Assembly: GCA_937136395.1 (NCBI GenBank)
Contig: CAKZOI010000006.1
Location: forward strand, 1-58,115
Length of the DNA: 58,115 nucleotides
Direction: 5' to 3'
DNA from: an uncultured Opitutia bacterium
GTDB taxonomy: Bacteria; Verrucomicrobiota; Verrucomicrobiia; Opitutales; Coraliomargaritaceae
Of this stretch, positions 8,612-16,901 are shown piece after piece. Every line of letters begins with the position of its first letter. Positions within the stretch are counted from its first letter, which is position 1. Under the pieces are notes generated by a model that did not search any database, was not told the origin of the DNA, and saw nothing but the letters and a program-made list of their open reading frames with translations. Made by a program: the position numbers and the translations under genes.

Positions 8612-10728
8612 ATGAATAACTTTTTAATTAAGAGCAGCGCCATCGTTGGTGCTGCAATTCTTATATCCAATCTCCACGCGGACGAGGAAGGTCCAGTTTA
8701 TCAGCTCGAAAACTACCTTGTGTCAGTCGGGCCCATCGCTCGTCCACTGAGTGATTATGCGAGCCCGGTAACCTCGCTCGATGGTGATGCTATACAACGT
8801 TCTAATGCTGGCACGTTGGGACAGCTTCTCGAGGGTCAACCAGGTGTCGCATCCACAAGTTTTGGCGGCGGTGCCAGTCGCCCAATCATTCGCGGTTTTG
8901 ATGGACCGCGTGTGCGGATCCTTGAGTCGGGTCTTGGCTCGCAAGATGTATCTGAAACCAGTCCAGATCATGCGGTCGCTGTCGAACCACTGCTCATTGA
9001 TCGTGTAGAGGTTCTACGTGGTCCTTCGACTCTGCTCTATGGTAGTTCGGCTATTGATGGGGTCGTGAATGTGATGGGTAAGGAGATCCCCCGCCAGCCA
9101 GTCGACCCCAAGGGGTATGAGGGTGCCCTTGAATCACGCTACGATACTGTGTCCGATGGAGAGACCTATCTTGGCTATGGAACTGTCGGAGGTGAGAACT
9201 GGGCGCTTCGCGTCACAGGTTTGAGCCGTGAGTCCGACAACTATGAGATCCCAGGCGATGCCGAGATTCACCATGATGATGGGCATGAAGAAGAGTCAGG
9301 TGATAAGCTGAGCGATAGTTTCGTTGAGAATGATTATGTCTCCATTGGTGGCACTTGGTTCTTTGGTGAGCAAAACTTATTGGTGCGTCGTTCTCCGTCC
9401 TTGAATCTTACTACGGGGTGTCAGGGCATATGCATCACGAGGAAGCGCATGATGAAAAAGAGGGGGAAGAGGAGGAACATCATGAAGCGCACAGCGAGGG
9501 TGGTGTAGCGATCGATCTTGAGCGTCAGCGTTTTGATCTTGAGCTCGCACTCTTTGATGTGACCGACTGGATTGAAGCGGCCCGTGTGCGTTTCGCTTAT
9601 ACCGATTATGAGCATTCAGAGCTCGAGTTTGGTGAAGAGGAGACCCATGAAGAGTGGGCGGAAGCGGAAATGCATGGTCACGAGCCGACAAGCTTCAGTC
9701 GTGAGAGCTGGGAGTTGCGTGCGGAGGCCTCTCATGGAGACTTAGGCTTCATCGATGAAGGACTTTTGGGCATCAACATATCCGATAAGGACTTCGAAGT
9801 TGAGGGTGAGGAAGGTGCAGCCTTTGGTCCTGCAACGAATACACGTAGCCAAGCAATCTTCGTTTCAGAGCACGTTCACCAAGGCGACTGGCATTATGAA
9901 TTTGGAGGTCGCGTTGAAGCTCAGCAGATCAATGTCGAAGGCACTGCGTCCGATTATAGTGATGTGGCGCTTAGTCTCGCGGCTGGTATCATCTATAATA
10001 TTGATGAGTGAAATTCATTGGCATTGTCAATTCAGCGCTCTGAGCGTCATCCTGTTTCTTCCGAGCTTTATGCGAATGGGGAGCACCTCGCCACACGTCA
10101 ATTTGAAGTGGGCGATGACGACCTTGGATTGGAAACTGCTTATGGCTTAGACTTGAGTTATCGTCATCGGAGTGAACGTTGGGAATCCTCAGTGTCGGTC
10201 TTCTATGTCTATTTTGATGATTATATTCTTGCTGAAGCAGCGGGTGATGAGATCAGCGATTTGCCTGTTTATGCTTACGGTACGGTAGATACCACATTTT
10301 GGGGGCTTGAAGCTGAACTGGAGCACTTGCTTATCGATGAAAACGGATTCAAGGTTCGTGTTGCGATACTCGGCGATTTTGTGAACGCAGAAAATCGTGA
10401 CACTGGTGATCATCTTCCGTGTATTCCACCGGTGCGTATTGGAGGTAAGCTACGTGTCGGCTATGGTGACTGGGATGCAGGGTTGCTCGTTCGTCATGCT
10501 TTCTCGCAAAATGACACAAATCCACTTGAAACAGATACCGACAGTTATACTGAGCTTAAACTCGATCTTGGGTATACCTTCGAATTGGGCAATGGTGTCG
10601 ATTTAACCGTATTTGCACGTGCAGAGAACCTGCTCGACGAGGAGATTCGCCATCATACATCATTTTTAAAGGATCTGGCTCCACTCCCTGGGCGCAACTT
10701 TACTCTGGGTGCGCGTTTAGAGTTTTAA
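8612..10728 (+). pseudogene. zinc-type (ZnuD-like) TonB-dependent receptor, broken by a frameshift and a stop
   Basis: Outer-membrane receptor with signal peptide (MNNFLIKSSAIVGAAILI), plug domain (GTLGQLLEGQPGV, RPIIRGFDGPRV, LRGPSTLLYGSSAIDGVVNV) and a beta barrel ending in the C-terminal Phe motif (TLGARLEF). His/Glu-rich loops (HHDDGHEEE and HMHHEEAHDE) resemble zinc receptors. Two lesions split it. Near 9378 the frame shifts by one missing base: aac-tat-att-ggt appears as aac-ttattggt, which would restore EQNYIGASFS. At 10009-10011 a TGA sits where Trp would fit (IDE-W-NSLALS). Pieces are 8612-about 9378, then 9379-10011 and 10012-10728 in one frame. It is either a decaying receptor or a sequence error; see findings. 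Confidence 0.85.
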
Positions 10729-10757
10729 ACACCAAGTTCAAATTGAATACTTCACAC

Positions 10758-10790
10758 AAGGCGGGGCCATTAGTAGGCCTCGCCTTTTTA
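10758..10790 (+). terminator. rho-independent terminator after the TonB receptor
   Basis: A G+C-rich stem with arms AAGGCGGGGCC and GGCCTCGCCTT and a short loop is followed by a T run. It lies 30 bp after the receptor stop and about 45 bp before the Fur-family gene. Confidence 0.8.
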
Positions 10791-10834
10791 ATATGCGATT
10801 GATTATGGCATTAATGTGATCACCATTTGGAGCT

Positions 10835-11260
10835 GTGTCTGTTACCAATATCGATCCAGAAATTATACGTCTGCTGAAGGGGAGCGGAGCGCGCATGACT
10901 CAGAAGCGCCAACGGATTCTTGAGGCGTTAAGCAGCTTCGATCGTCCCGCTACTGCCGAAGAGGTTCGTGAACGTGCAGGGCTGGCCCCAAGTGATCTGG
11001 TCACAGTGTATCGGAATTTAGAGGCGTTTCAAAAGGTTCAAATTCTACAACGTCTACCACTTGAAAATGGAACACATCTCTTTGAACTGACTGCCCCTGG
11101 AGAGCATTATCATCATCTGATCTGTCGTCATTGTCACAAAGCAGAGCGATTGGATGTATGTCTTTCCAAAAGCATGGAAGCAAAAGCAAAAGCAAAGGGC
11201 TTCTCGCAAATCTCACATTTATTGGAGGTTTACGGAGTCTGTGAAGATTGCCGGGCGTAA
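10835..11260 (+). CDS. Fur-family metalloregulator (Zur-like by context)
   Basis: 141 aa from a GTG start. An N-terminal winged helix (about residues 10-85, with MTQKRQRILEAL and DLVTVYRNLEAF) is followed by a dimerisation domain with the HHLICRHC segment. The structural zinc site is complete: C97, C100, C136 and C139. Fur-family proteins repress metal-uptake genes when loaded with metal. A His-rich exported protein and a zinc-type receptor just upstream, and a MerC protein just downstream, make zinc the most likely effector, but the residues seen do not separate Zur from Fur. Its stop lies 3 bp from the end of the convergent MerC gene. Confidence 0.88.
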   Translation: MSVTNIDPEIIRLLKGSGARMTQKRQRILEALSSFDRPATAEEVRERAGLAPSDLVTVYRNLEAFQKVQILQRLPLENGTHLFELTAPGEHYHHLICRHCHKAERLDVCLSKSMEAKAKAKGFSQISHLLEVYGVCEDCRA

Positions 11261-11263
11261 GAA

Positions 11264-11749
11264 CTAATGTTTGTGCTGACAGCGAGCATTGCGGCAGAGG
11301 CGATAATTGCGTATGTGTCCGCATGCTAAGAACAAGCCCCCAAGGACATTGATCCACGCGCCAGCATGTAGGGACGCTTCAGTGATACTGCCAGTGCAGT
11401 GTGCACAAACAGTCGAGCAGGAATCGACGCTACTTTGCTGGGCAAATTGTGTTCGTTCGTGGATGACCGCTAGAATCAAAATGCTTAGGCCCATAAAACT
11501 GAAGATCGCCACCAGCTTATCCTTATGTTTTCGGCAGCCCATGAAAATAGCCATACCAGTTGTCGGGAAGACCAGAAAGAGCATCCACAAGTGGAAATCC
11601 TTATGCACAAAAAAGGAAGTCGCAAATATCGGTAGTAGCACGATCAAGACAGGCATGAGTAAGCAGTGAACTGCGCAAACTGCCGCCATGCTGATTGCGA
11701 TTTTATCGAGCCAAGCTCGTTTGTGGCATTCTGTATGTGTATGTATCAT
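11264..11749 (-). CDS. MerC-domain membrane protein
   Basis: 161 aa with four predicted membrane helices. The first carries the MerC signature region (DKIAISMAAVCAVHCLLMP) with the Cys-x-x-x-Cys pair embedded in the membrane. MerC proteins were described as mercuric-ion transporters, but chromosomal copies near Fur regulators and TonB receptors are probably involved in other metals. The N- and C-termini are His/Cys rich (HTHTECHK; CRNARCQHKH), which fits metal binding. Convergent with the Fur-family gene. Confidence 0.78.
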   Translation of the reverse strand: MIHTHTECHKRAWLDKIAISMAAVCAVHCLLMPVLIVLLPIFATSFFVHKDFHLWMLFLVFPTTGMAIFMGCRKHKDKLVAIFSFMGLSILILAVIHERTQFAQQSSVDSCSTVCAHCTGSITEASLHAGAWINVLGGLFLACGHIRNYRLCRNARCQHKH

Positions 11750-11911
11750 TTGATTAAGTAGCTATTATTGAAAGAGACTTTCAATAAGATCAACCTAGAT
11801 TCTCAGATTTTTTGAGACCTTCTGGGTGCGTCGTAACGGAAGTAAGCTCTCGTTTCGGAGTTCATACTATTCTATTGCATCCACATTTCTTCTTACTTTG
11901 ATGAAGCACTT

Positions 11912-12412
11912 ATGAGTGATGCTGATCTAGGACCTACTGGCGAAATTTGTTTCGATTTACCTTCACCTTATGAGCCGCATCCATGCGGACTGTTACACCT
12001 GCCGCGTTTCATTGCGAAATGTCGCAAGCATCTTGCGGGAGATTTGCCGAAGTCGTATCAGAAAAATTTCTGCCGCGGCTTTGATCGATTTTTGTCGATG
12101 CACTTAGGTGTGGACCCGAAGCAGCTCTTAGAGGCGGTTGAGGAGGCAGGCGACGATGAGATCGAGCTGGATCGTTTGCTTGGAGAGTTTTTTCCTGAGG
12201 ATTTGAAGATAGTGGAATGGAACCGAGAAGTGACTCATAAGGGGCAGACGGTTGCGGGACGTGAATTCCTCGCCGAGTCGCTCACGAATATGGGCACGCC
12301 AGAGATGATCGGCAAGATTGATTCAGTCATGGACATGATAGATTTTGACGAAGGGCGTATTCCTGGATTTTCCGATGAGCGCCGCCGTGAGTGGGAAGCT
12401 GCTCAAGCCTAG
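11912..12412 (+). CDS. DUF5069 domain protein
   Basis: 166 aa soluble protein matching the DUF5069 pattern: LLHLPRFIAKCRKHLAGDLP near residue 28, a GFDRFLSMHLGVDP segment, then an acidic helical half. No signal peptide or membrane helix. The family is common in Verrucomicrobiota and has no experimentally assigned function that I know of. It is a single-gene unit closed by a strong hairpin shared with the sigma factor gene. Confidence 0.72.
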   Translation: MSDADLGPTGEICFDLPSPYEPHPCGLLHLPRFIAKCRKHLAGDLPKSYQKNFCRGFDRFLSMHLGVDPKQLLEAVEEAGDDEIELDRLLGEFFPEDLKIVEWNREVTHKGQTVAGREFLAESLTNMGTPEMIGKIDSVMDMIDFDEGRIPGFSDERRREWEAAQA

Positions 12413-12425
12413 TCGATATGAAAAA

Positions 12426-12451
12426 GCCCCTCGGTCCGGAGACCGAAGGGC
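12426..12451. terminator. bidirectional terminator between DUF5069 gene and sigma factor gene
   Basis: Hairpin with a perfect TCGGTC/GACCGA core extended by GCCCC and GGGC arms around a CGGA loop. It lies between two convergent genes, with an A run on its left side that becomes a T run for the minus strand. Confidence 0.8.
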
Positions 12452-12480
12452 ATTACCTTTAAGAAACAACGTGGGTGAAA

Positions 12481-13506
12481 TCAGTTGTTCGCGCCTTGTG
12501 AGCTGAAGAACTCTTGGAGAACCTCCATTTTCTTTTGTTCAATACGCTCTTCGTGGACTTCCTCCTTGGAGCGTTGGCGTTCGTTTTCCGTCATGATGCG
12601 ACGCATTTTGTGGATCGCGATGTTCTGTATCTGGCGGACGCGCTCGCGCGTGATTTCAAATTTTTCTCCGACCTCTTCGAGTGTGAGTGGGCGGCTGCCA
12701 TCCAGTCCGAAACGGAGTTGAATAATTTCTCCTTCGCGCTCATCGAGTAAGCCGATTACGGAAGTGATATCATTGCTGATGGACTTGCCTTCGAGGTTTT
12801 CGAGAGGTGTGGCTTGGTTCTCGTCGCTGACGAGTTCACCGAAACTGGTATCGCCGTCTTCACCAACTGGAGCGTCGAGAGACGCAGGGCGCACGCTGAC
12901 GGACTTTAGGTGGGCAATCTTATTGACCGGAATGCCCATGGTGTAGCCGATTTCTTCGTCGGTTGGCTCGCGGTCGAGTTCGTCTGCGAGTTGAGCAGTG
13001 ACCTTGCGGATCTTGGCAATCTTATCGACGAGGTGCACGGGCAGGCGAATCGTTTTACTTTGATTGGCTAGTGCGCGCTTGATGGATTGTTTGATCCACC
13101 AAGCTGCGTAAGTGCTCAGCTTGCCTCCTTTGGAGGGATCAAAGCGCTCCACGGCTTTCACCAGACCTATGTTACCTTCGCTGATAAGATCAAGAAGTGG
13201 TAGACCGAAATTGTTGTAATCGTGTGCAATCTTCACGACCAAACGAAGATTCGCAGAAATCATGTGGTCGCGTGCGGCCTTGTCGCCTTTTTTGATACGT
13301 GCGGCGAGTTGAATTTCCTCTTTGGCAGTTAGCAGAGGTGTCTTTGCCATCTCTTGCATGTAGGTGCGCATTACGTTTCGATCCGCTGAGGGGAGCTCGC
13401 GCACATCTGTTACCGTTTCAGCACCTTCTGACTGAGAACGTGGGACACGTGAGCCCTTTGGCTCTTGTGGACGGCGGTGGTTTATTTTCTTTGCGGCCTG
13501 TGTCAT
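12481..13506 (-). CDS. RNA polymerase sigma factor, sigma-70 (RpoD/SigA-RpoS class)
   Basis: About 341 aa. It contains region 1.2 (RNVMRTYMQEMAKTPLLT), the region 2 core (ANLRLVVKIAHDY, GNIGLVKAVERFDPSKGGKLSTYAAWWIKQ), region 3 and region 4 with the -35 binding helix (LTLEEVGEKFEITRERVRQIQNIA). Region 1.1 and the large non-conserved insert of long RpoD proteins are absent; only a basic linker of about 45 residues precedes region 1.2. It may be the primary sigma or a group 2 factor. The ATG at 13506 is chosen; in-frame starts at 13545 and 13575 would add 13-23 residues. A +1 bp-scale choice is not decided by any Shine-Dalgarno. Confidence 0.92.
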   Translation of the reverse strand: MTQAAKKINHRRPQEPKGSRVPRSQSEGAETVTDVRELPSADRNVMRTYMQEMAKTPLLTAKEEIQLAARIKKGDKAARDHMISANLRLVVKIAHDYNNFGLPLLDLISEGNIGLVKAVERFDPSKGGKLSTYAAWWIKQSIKRALANQSKTIRLPVHLVDKIAKIRKVTAQLADELDREPTDEEIGYTMGIPVNKIAHLKSVSVRPASLDAPVGEDGDTSFGELVSDENQATPLENLEGKSISNDITSVIGLLDEREGEIIQLRFGLDGSRPLTLEEVGEKFEITRERVRQIQNIAIHKMRRIMTENERQRSKEEVHEERIEQKKMEVLQEFFSSQGANN

Positions 13507-13632
13507 GATTGATTCTTCGATTTGAAGGGCTGATGTGCTTTCCATTGTGAGTAGTGACACGGAAAAATATTCCATGTTTCATACACAATTATCGAAGTAA
13601 TCGTGGCAGCCTTACGAAAGATTCAGAAAATC

Positions 13633-15126
13633 TTAGTATTCGAACATTTTCTCGGCCAATGCGACCGCTTTTAACATTCCTTTAGCTTTGTTGATGGTCT
13701 CCATGAATTCGTTTTCTGGGACCGAGTCGGCGACTATGCCAGCGCCGGACTGTATGTAGATTTTGCCATCTTTGACGACTGCGGTGCGGATCCCGATGCA
13801 GGAATCGTGGTTACCGCCAAATCCGAAATAGCCCAAAGCACCTCCATAAACGCCCCGTTGGCTCTGTTCGAGTTCGGCAATGATCTGAAGTGCACGGACT
13901 TTAGGTGCTCCGCTGAGTGTGCCAGCGGGGAAAGTGGCCCGCATGAGATCGTATGCGGTCTTGCCCTTAGCAATTGTTCCCACGACTTGTGAGACAATGT
14001 GCATAACATGTGAATAACGCTCAATCGTCATGTAGTCGGGCACCGAAATGGAGCCATACTCACACACGCGGCCGATATCGTTGCGTGCTAGGTCAACAAG
14101 CATGAGGTGTTCGGCCTTTTCCTTCTCATCCGCTAGCAAATCTTCTTCCAGGGCGAGGTCTTCGGCCTCCGTTTTACCGCGGTGGCGGGTGCCGGCAATC
14201 GGGCGAATCTCTACCTTGCCATCCGTGAGGCGAACATGCACCTCAGGAGAGGCTCCGACGACTGAAAACTCGGCATCCTCCATTAGGAACATGTAGGGCG
14301 ATGGGTTTACGGTGCGCAAGGCGCGATAGAGGTCGATTGGCGCAGGCTTGAATTCCTTTTCAAAGCGTTGCGATAGAACGGTTTGTATGACATCTCCCGC
14401 GCGGACATACTCCTTGACGCTATCGACAGCCGCTTCAAATCGTTCTTTGGTGAAATTGCCTGCCGGAACGGTGATTTCACCAGGTTCGCTGATCGGGCGG
14501 TGAGCGAATGGGAGTGGCTGGTCCAACTGGTCGCAAATACGTTCGATTTCGCTAACTGCTAGGTTGTATGCAGCCTCTGAATTTCCGTCCTCTGAATGAG
14601 CATGCACGCATATGCGAAGAACTTGTCGCACATGGTCAAAAATGAGGACCGAATCGGTGATCAAATAGTATAGAATCGGCACATTGAGCGGATTTTCCTC
14701 TGGTTTGGGGACAGTGGGCTCAATGGTGTGAATAAACTCGTGTCCGACGAAGCCTACCGCGCCTCCCGTGAAGGGTGGCATACCCGGAATTTCGACCGGT
14801 TGGTAGCGCTCCATCTCTTTTTCGATCACCTTCAGCGGATCGCTAGGAGTCGCTTGGGTTTCGGTCGTGCCGTTTTTGTGCGAGATGGTGATTTCGTCTT
14901 CGAACACCCGAATTACCTTGCGCGGGTTCGACCCAAGAAATGAAAAGCGGCTGATGTTTTCTCCGCCAACGATGGATTCGAATAGGAAGGCTGGGCCGTC
15001 GCCCTTGATCTTGGAGTATGCGCCGAGGGGTGTTTCGCAGTCAGCCGTGAGGTCCAAATACACCGGCACGGTATTACCCTGTTTGCATAGGGCATCGAAT
15101 TCGGATCTGGAGGGCTGAATTTTCAT
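13633..15126 (-). CDS. trpE: anthranilate synthase component I
   Basis: Makes anthranilate from chorismate in tryptophan synthesis; 497 aa from the ATG at 15126. The chorismate-binding domain is complete: GTRHRGKTEAEDLALEEDL, LVDLARNDIGRV, PAGTLSGAPKVRALQII and YGGALGYFGFGG. The N-terminal region has the FLFESIVGGENISRFSFLG segment near the feedback site. An upstream in-frame ATG at 15141 lies inside a dispersed repeat, so the later start is preferred. No trpG follows; the next gene downstream is the sigma factor. It could in principle be a PabB, but the N-terminal LxES region and length favour TrpE. Confidence 0.93.
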   Translation of the reverse strand: MKIQPSRSEFDALCKQGNTVPVYLDLTADCETPLGAYSKIKGDGPAFLFESIVGGENISRFSFLGSNPRKVIRVFEDEITISHKNGTTETQATPSDPLKVIEKEMERYQPVEIPGMPPFTGGAVGFVGHEFIHTIEPTVPKPEENPLNVPILYYLITDSVLIFDHVRQVLRICVHAHSEDGNSEAAYNLAVSEIERICDQLDQPLPFAHRPISEPGEITVPAGNFTKERFEAAVDSVKEYVRAGDVIQTVLSQRFEKEFKPAPIDLYRALRTVNPSPYMFLMEDAEFSVVGASPEVHVRLTDGKVEIRPIAGTRHRGKTEAEDLALEEDLLADEKEKAEHLMLVDLARNDIGRVCEYGSISVPDYMTIERYSHVMHIVSQVVGTIAKGKTAYDLMRATFPAGTLSGAPKVRALQIIAELEQSQRGVYGGALGYFGFGGNHDSCIGIRTAVVKDGKIYIQSGAGIVADSVPENEFMETINKAKGMLKAVALAEKMFEY

Positions 15127-15133
15127 GAGAACT

Positions 15134-15167
15134 TTGAACATCGAACGTCCAACACTGAACGTCGAAT
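15134..15167. repeat. dispersed repeat of GAACGT/ACGTTC words upstream of trpE
   Basis: A run built from TTGAACATCGAACGTCC and ACTGAACGTCGAAT, ending 8 bp before the trpE start. Related runs occur at 32632-32676 and 51851-51870. The words GAACGT and CGAAC recur in both orientations, so the array is partly self-complementary. Origin and function unknown. Confidence 0.7.
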
Positions 15168-15182
15168 AAAAATTTAAAATAT

Positions 15183-15210
15183 GTAGAAGCGACAGGAGTG
15201 TCGCTTCTAC
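15183..15210. repeat. REP-like palindrome, AAGCGACA class
   Basis: Perfect 12-bp stem GTAGAAGCGACA / TGTCGCTTCTAC around a GGAG loop. It starts with GTAG on both strands and lies in the gap between the purK stop and the trpE start. A related copy is at 48526-48549. It may also act as a weak transcription stop, but no T run follows. Confidence 0.8.
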
Positions 15211-15217
15211 GAGTGGT

Positions 15218-16360
15218 TTAATTTTCGCTCAACTTCTTGAAGTGTGCTTCTGCAGCTTCGAGGGTGCTGTCGACATCGTCACCGATGACACAGAAGTGCC
15301 CCATCTTGCGACCGGGGCGGGCATCGCCTTTATCGTAGAGGTGGAGTTTCACGTTCGGATCACTGAGTAGGCCGGACCAGTCGGGTTCACCGCCTTGCCA
15401 CACATCGCCGAGAAGGTTAATCATCACTGTGGCGTGCTTGAGATCGGTGGAGCCGAATGGCAGATCCGTGACTGCGCGCACGTGTTGCTCGAACTGGGAG
15501 GTGATACAGCCGTCGATGGTATAGTGCCCTGAATTGTGTGGGCGCGGTGCCATCTCATTGACGATCAAGCTGCCGTCCTCATTGAGGAAGAGTTCGACGG
15601 CAATGAGACCAACAACGTCGAGCTTGTCTGCGATATCGCGAGCAAGTTTCTCACCTGCTTGTGCTGTGCTTTCGGTGATGCGTGCGGGAACTATCGATGC
15701 GTGCAAGATGTGATGCACGTGAATGTTTTCCGACACTGGAAAAGTGATTTTACTGCCGTCAGCTTTACGGGCACACACTACTGAGAACTCGCCTATGTGG
15801 TGAATCCACTTTTCAACGACCACACGTGGCGGTCGTTCTAGGAAGTTCCAGAGGTAATTGCAATTTTCGGCTTCATCGGGCTTGTTGAGCTTGATTTGAC
15901 CTTTGCCGTCGTAACCGAAGGCCGCGGTTTTGATCACACAAGGGAAGCCGACGTTCTCGATTGCCATTTTCAGGCTTTCTGGAGAGTCTGCATACTCAAA
16001 GAGCACGCAGGGGAAGCCGCTTGCCTTTAGGAAGTCCTTTTCGCGTTGGCGGTGCTGGCAAATGTGCAGGGCTTGCTTGCCAGGCATGACTGGCTTAATT
16101 GCACTGATAAAGTCGATCACGTCCGCGGGAATATTTTCGAATTCAAGCGTGATGATGTCGACGCCTTCAGCGAAGGCCTTCAATGCTGCTTCATCGGAAT
16201 AGGGTGCATTGACCTCGTGGTCGGCTACCATGCCAGCGGGTGAGGGGCCGCCCGGTTCAAATATGTGAAAGCGGTAGCCGAGTGAGCGGCCTGCTAGAGT
16301 GAGCATACGGCCGAGTTGTCCGCCGCCGAGTATGCCAATGGTGCTGCCAGGTGTGATCAT
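15218..16360 (-). CDS. purK: N5-carboxyaminoimidazole ribonucleotide synthase
   Basis: ATP-dependent carboxylation of AIR to N5-CAIR in purine synthesis; 380 aa ATP-grasp enzyme. The N-terminus has the typical IGILGGGQLGRMLTLAG, followed by the ATP-grasp core (FPCVIKTAAFGYDGKGQ), VVVEKWI and the metal-binding NEMAPRPHNSGHYTIDG segment. The start overlaps the purE stop by one base (TAATG), which indicates a coupled purE-purK operon. Confidence 0.97.
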   Translation of the reverse strand: MITPGSTIGILGGGQLGRMLTLAGRSLGYRFHIFEPGGPSPAGMVADHEVNAPYSDEAALKAFAEGVDIITLEFENIPADVIDFISAIKPVMPGKQALHICQHRQREKDFLKASGFPCVLFEYADSPESLKMAIENVGFPCVIKTAAFGYDGKGQIKLNKPDEAENCNYLWNFLERPPRVVVEKWIHHIGEFSVVCARKADGSKITFPVSENIHVHHILHASIVPARITESTAQAGEKLARDIADKLDVVGLIAVELFLNEDGSLIVNEMAPRPHNSGHYTIDGCITSQFEQHVRAVTDLPFGSTDLKHATVMINLLGDVWQGGEPDWSGLLSDPNVKLHLYDKGDARPGRKMGHFCVIGDDVDSTLEAAEAHFKKLSEN

Positions 16361-16863
16361 TAGGCTTCAGGAAGTTCGGTGCCGAGCACGGTGTTGGTTT
16401 GGTTCTCACGAAACGCCTTTAGGCGATCGCGCACGCCATCATTATTGAGCGAAAGGATTGACGCTGCAGAGAGCGCCGCGTTTTTCGCGCCGGCAACACC
16501 GATTGCCAGTGTCATGACTGGAATGCCTGCGGGCATTTGCACGATGGAAAGCAGCGAGTCTTGTCCGCTGAGTGCTTTGGATTGCACGGGCACGCCGAGA
16601 ACTGGAAGATGTGTCATGGCAGCGGTCATGCCCGGGAGGTGGGCCGCGCCACCCGCACCGGCAATGATGACTTGGATGCCGCGTGCTTCAGCTTCTTCAG
16701 CATAGATGTAGAGGAGCTTCGGTGTGCGGTGTGCACTCACGATTTTTGTCTCGAAAGGGATTTCGAGCTGCTTGAGTAAGGCAGCGGCTTCACCCATGGT
16801 GCTCCAGTCTGATTGACTGCCCATGATGATTCCGACGACGGCGTTGTTTGCATTGGCTTCCAT
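16360..16863 (-). CDS. purE: N5-carboxyaminoimidazole ribonucleotide mutase
   Basis: Converts N5-CAIR to CAIR, the step after PurK; 167 aa. Class I PurE motifs are present: [13 protein letters not shown] at the N-terminus, [16 protein letters not shown], and [28 protein letters not shown]. The start at 16863 ([11 protein letters not shown]) is preferred over one 5 codons upstream. It is translationally coupled to purK by a one-base overlap and lies just downstream of glpD on the same strand. Confidence 0.97.
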   Translation of the reverse strand: MEANANNAVVGIIMGSQSDWSTMGEAAALLKQLEIPFETKIVSAHRTPKLLYIYAEEAEARGIQVIIAGAGGAAHLPGMTAAMTHLPVLGVPVQSKALSGQDSLLSIVQMPAGIPVMTLAIGVAGAKNAALSAASILSLNNDGVRDRLKAFRENQTNTVLGTELPEA

Positions 16864-16901
16864 ATTGCAGCTAAGCAAACGGATTTCATTGGGGAATTCA
16901 A

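Noticed and set aside
9418-10011. Separate gene starting at GTG 9418
   Set aside because: The frame upstream of 9418 continues the TonB barrel sequence (GASFSVLESYYG), so it is the middle of the broken receptor, not a new gene.
10018-10728. Separate gene for the C-terminal barrel part
   Set aside because: It is the same frame as the preceding piece, separated only by a TGA, and ends with the receptor C-terminal Phe motif.
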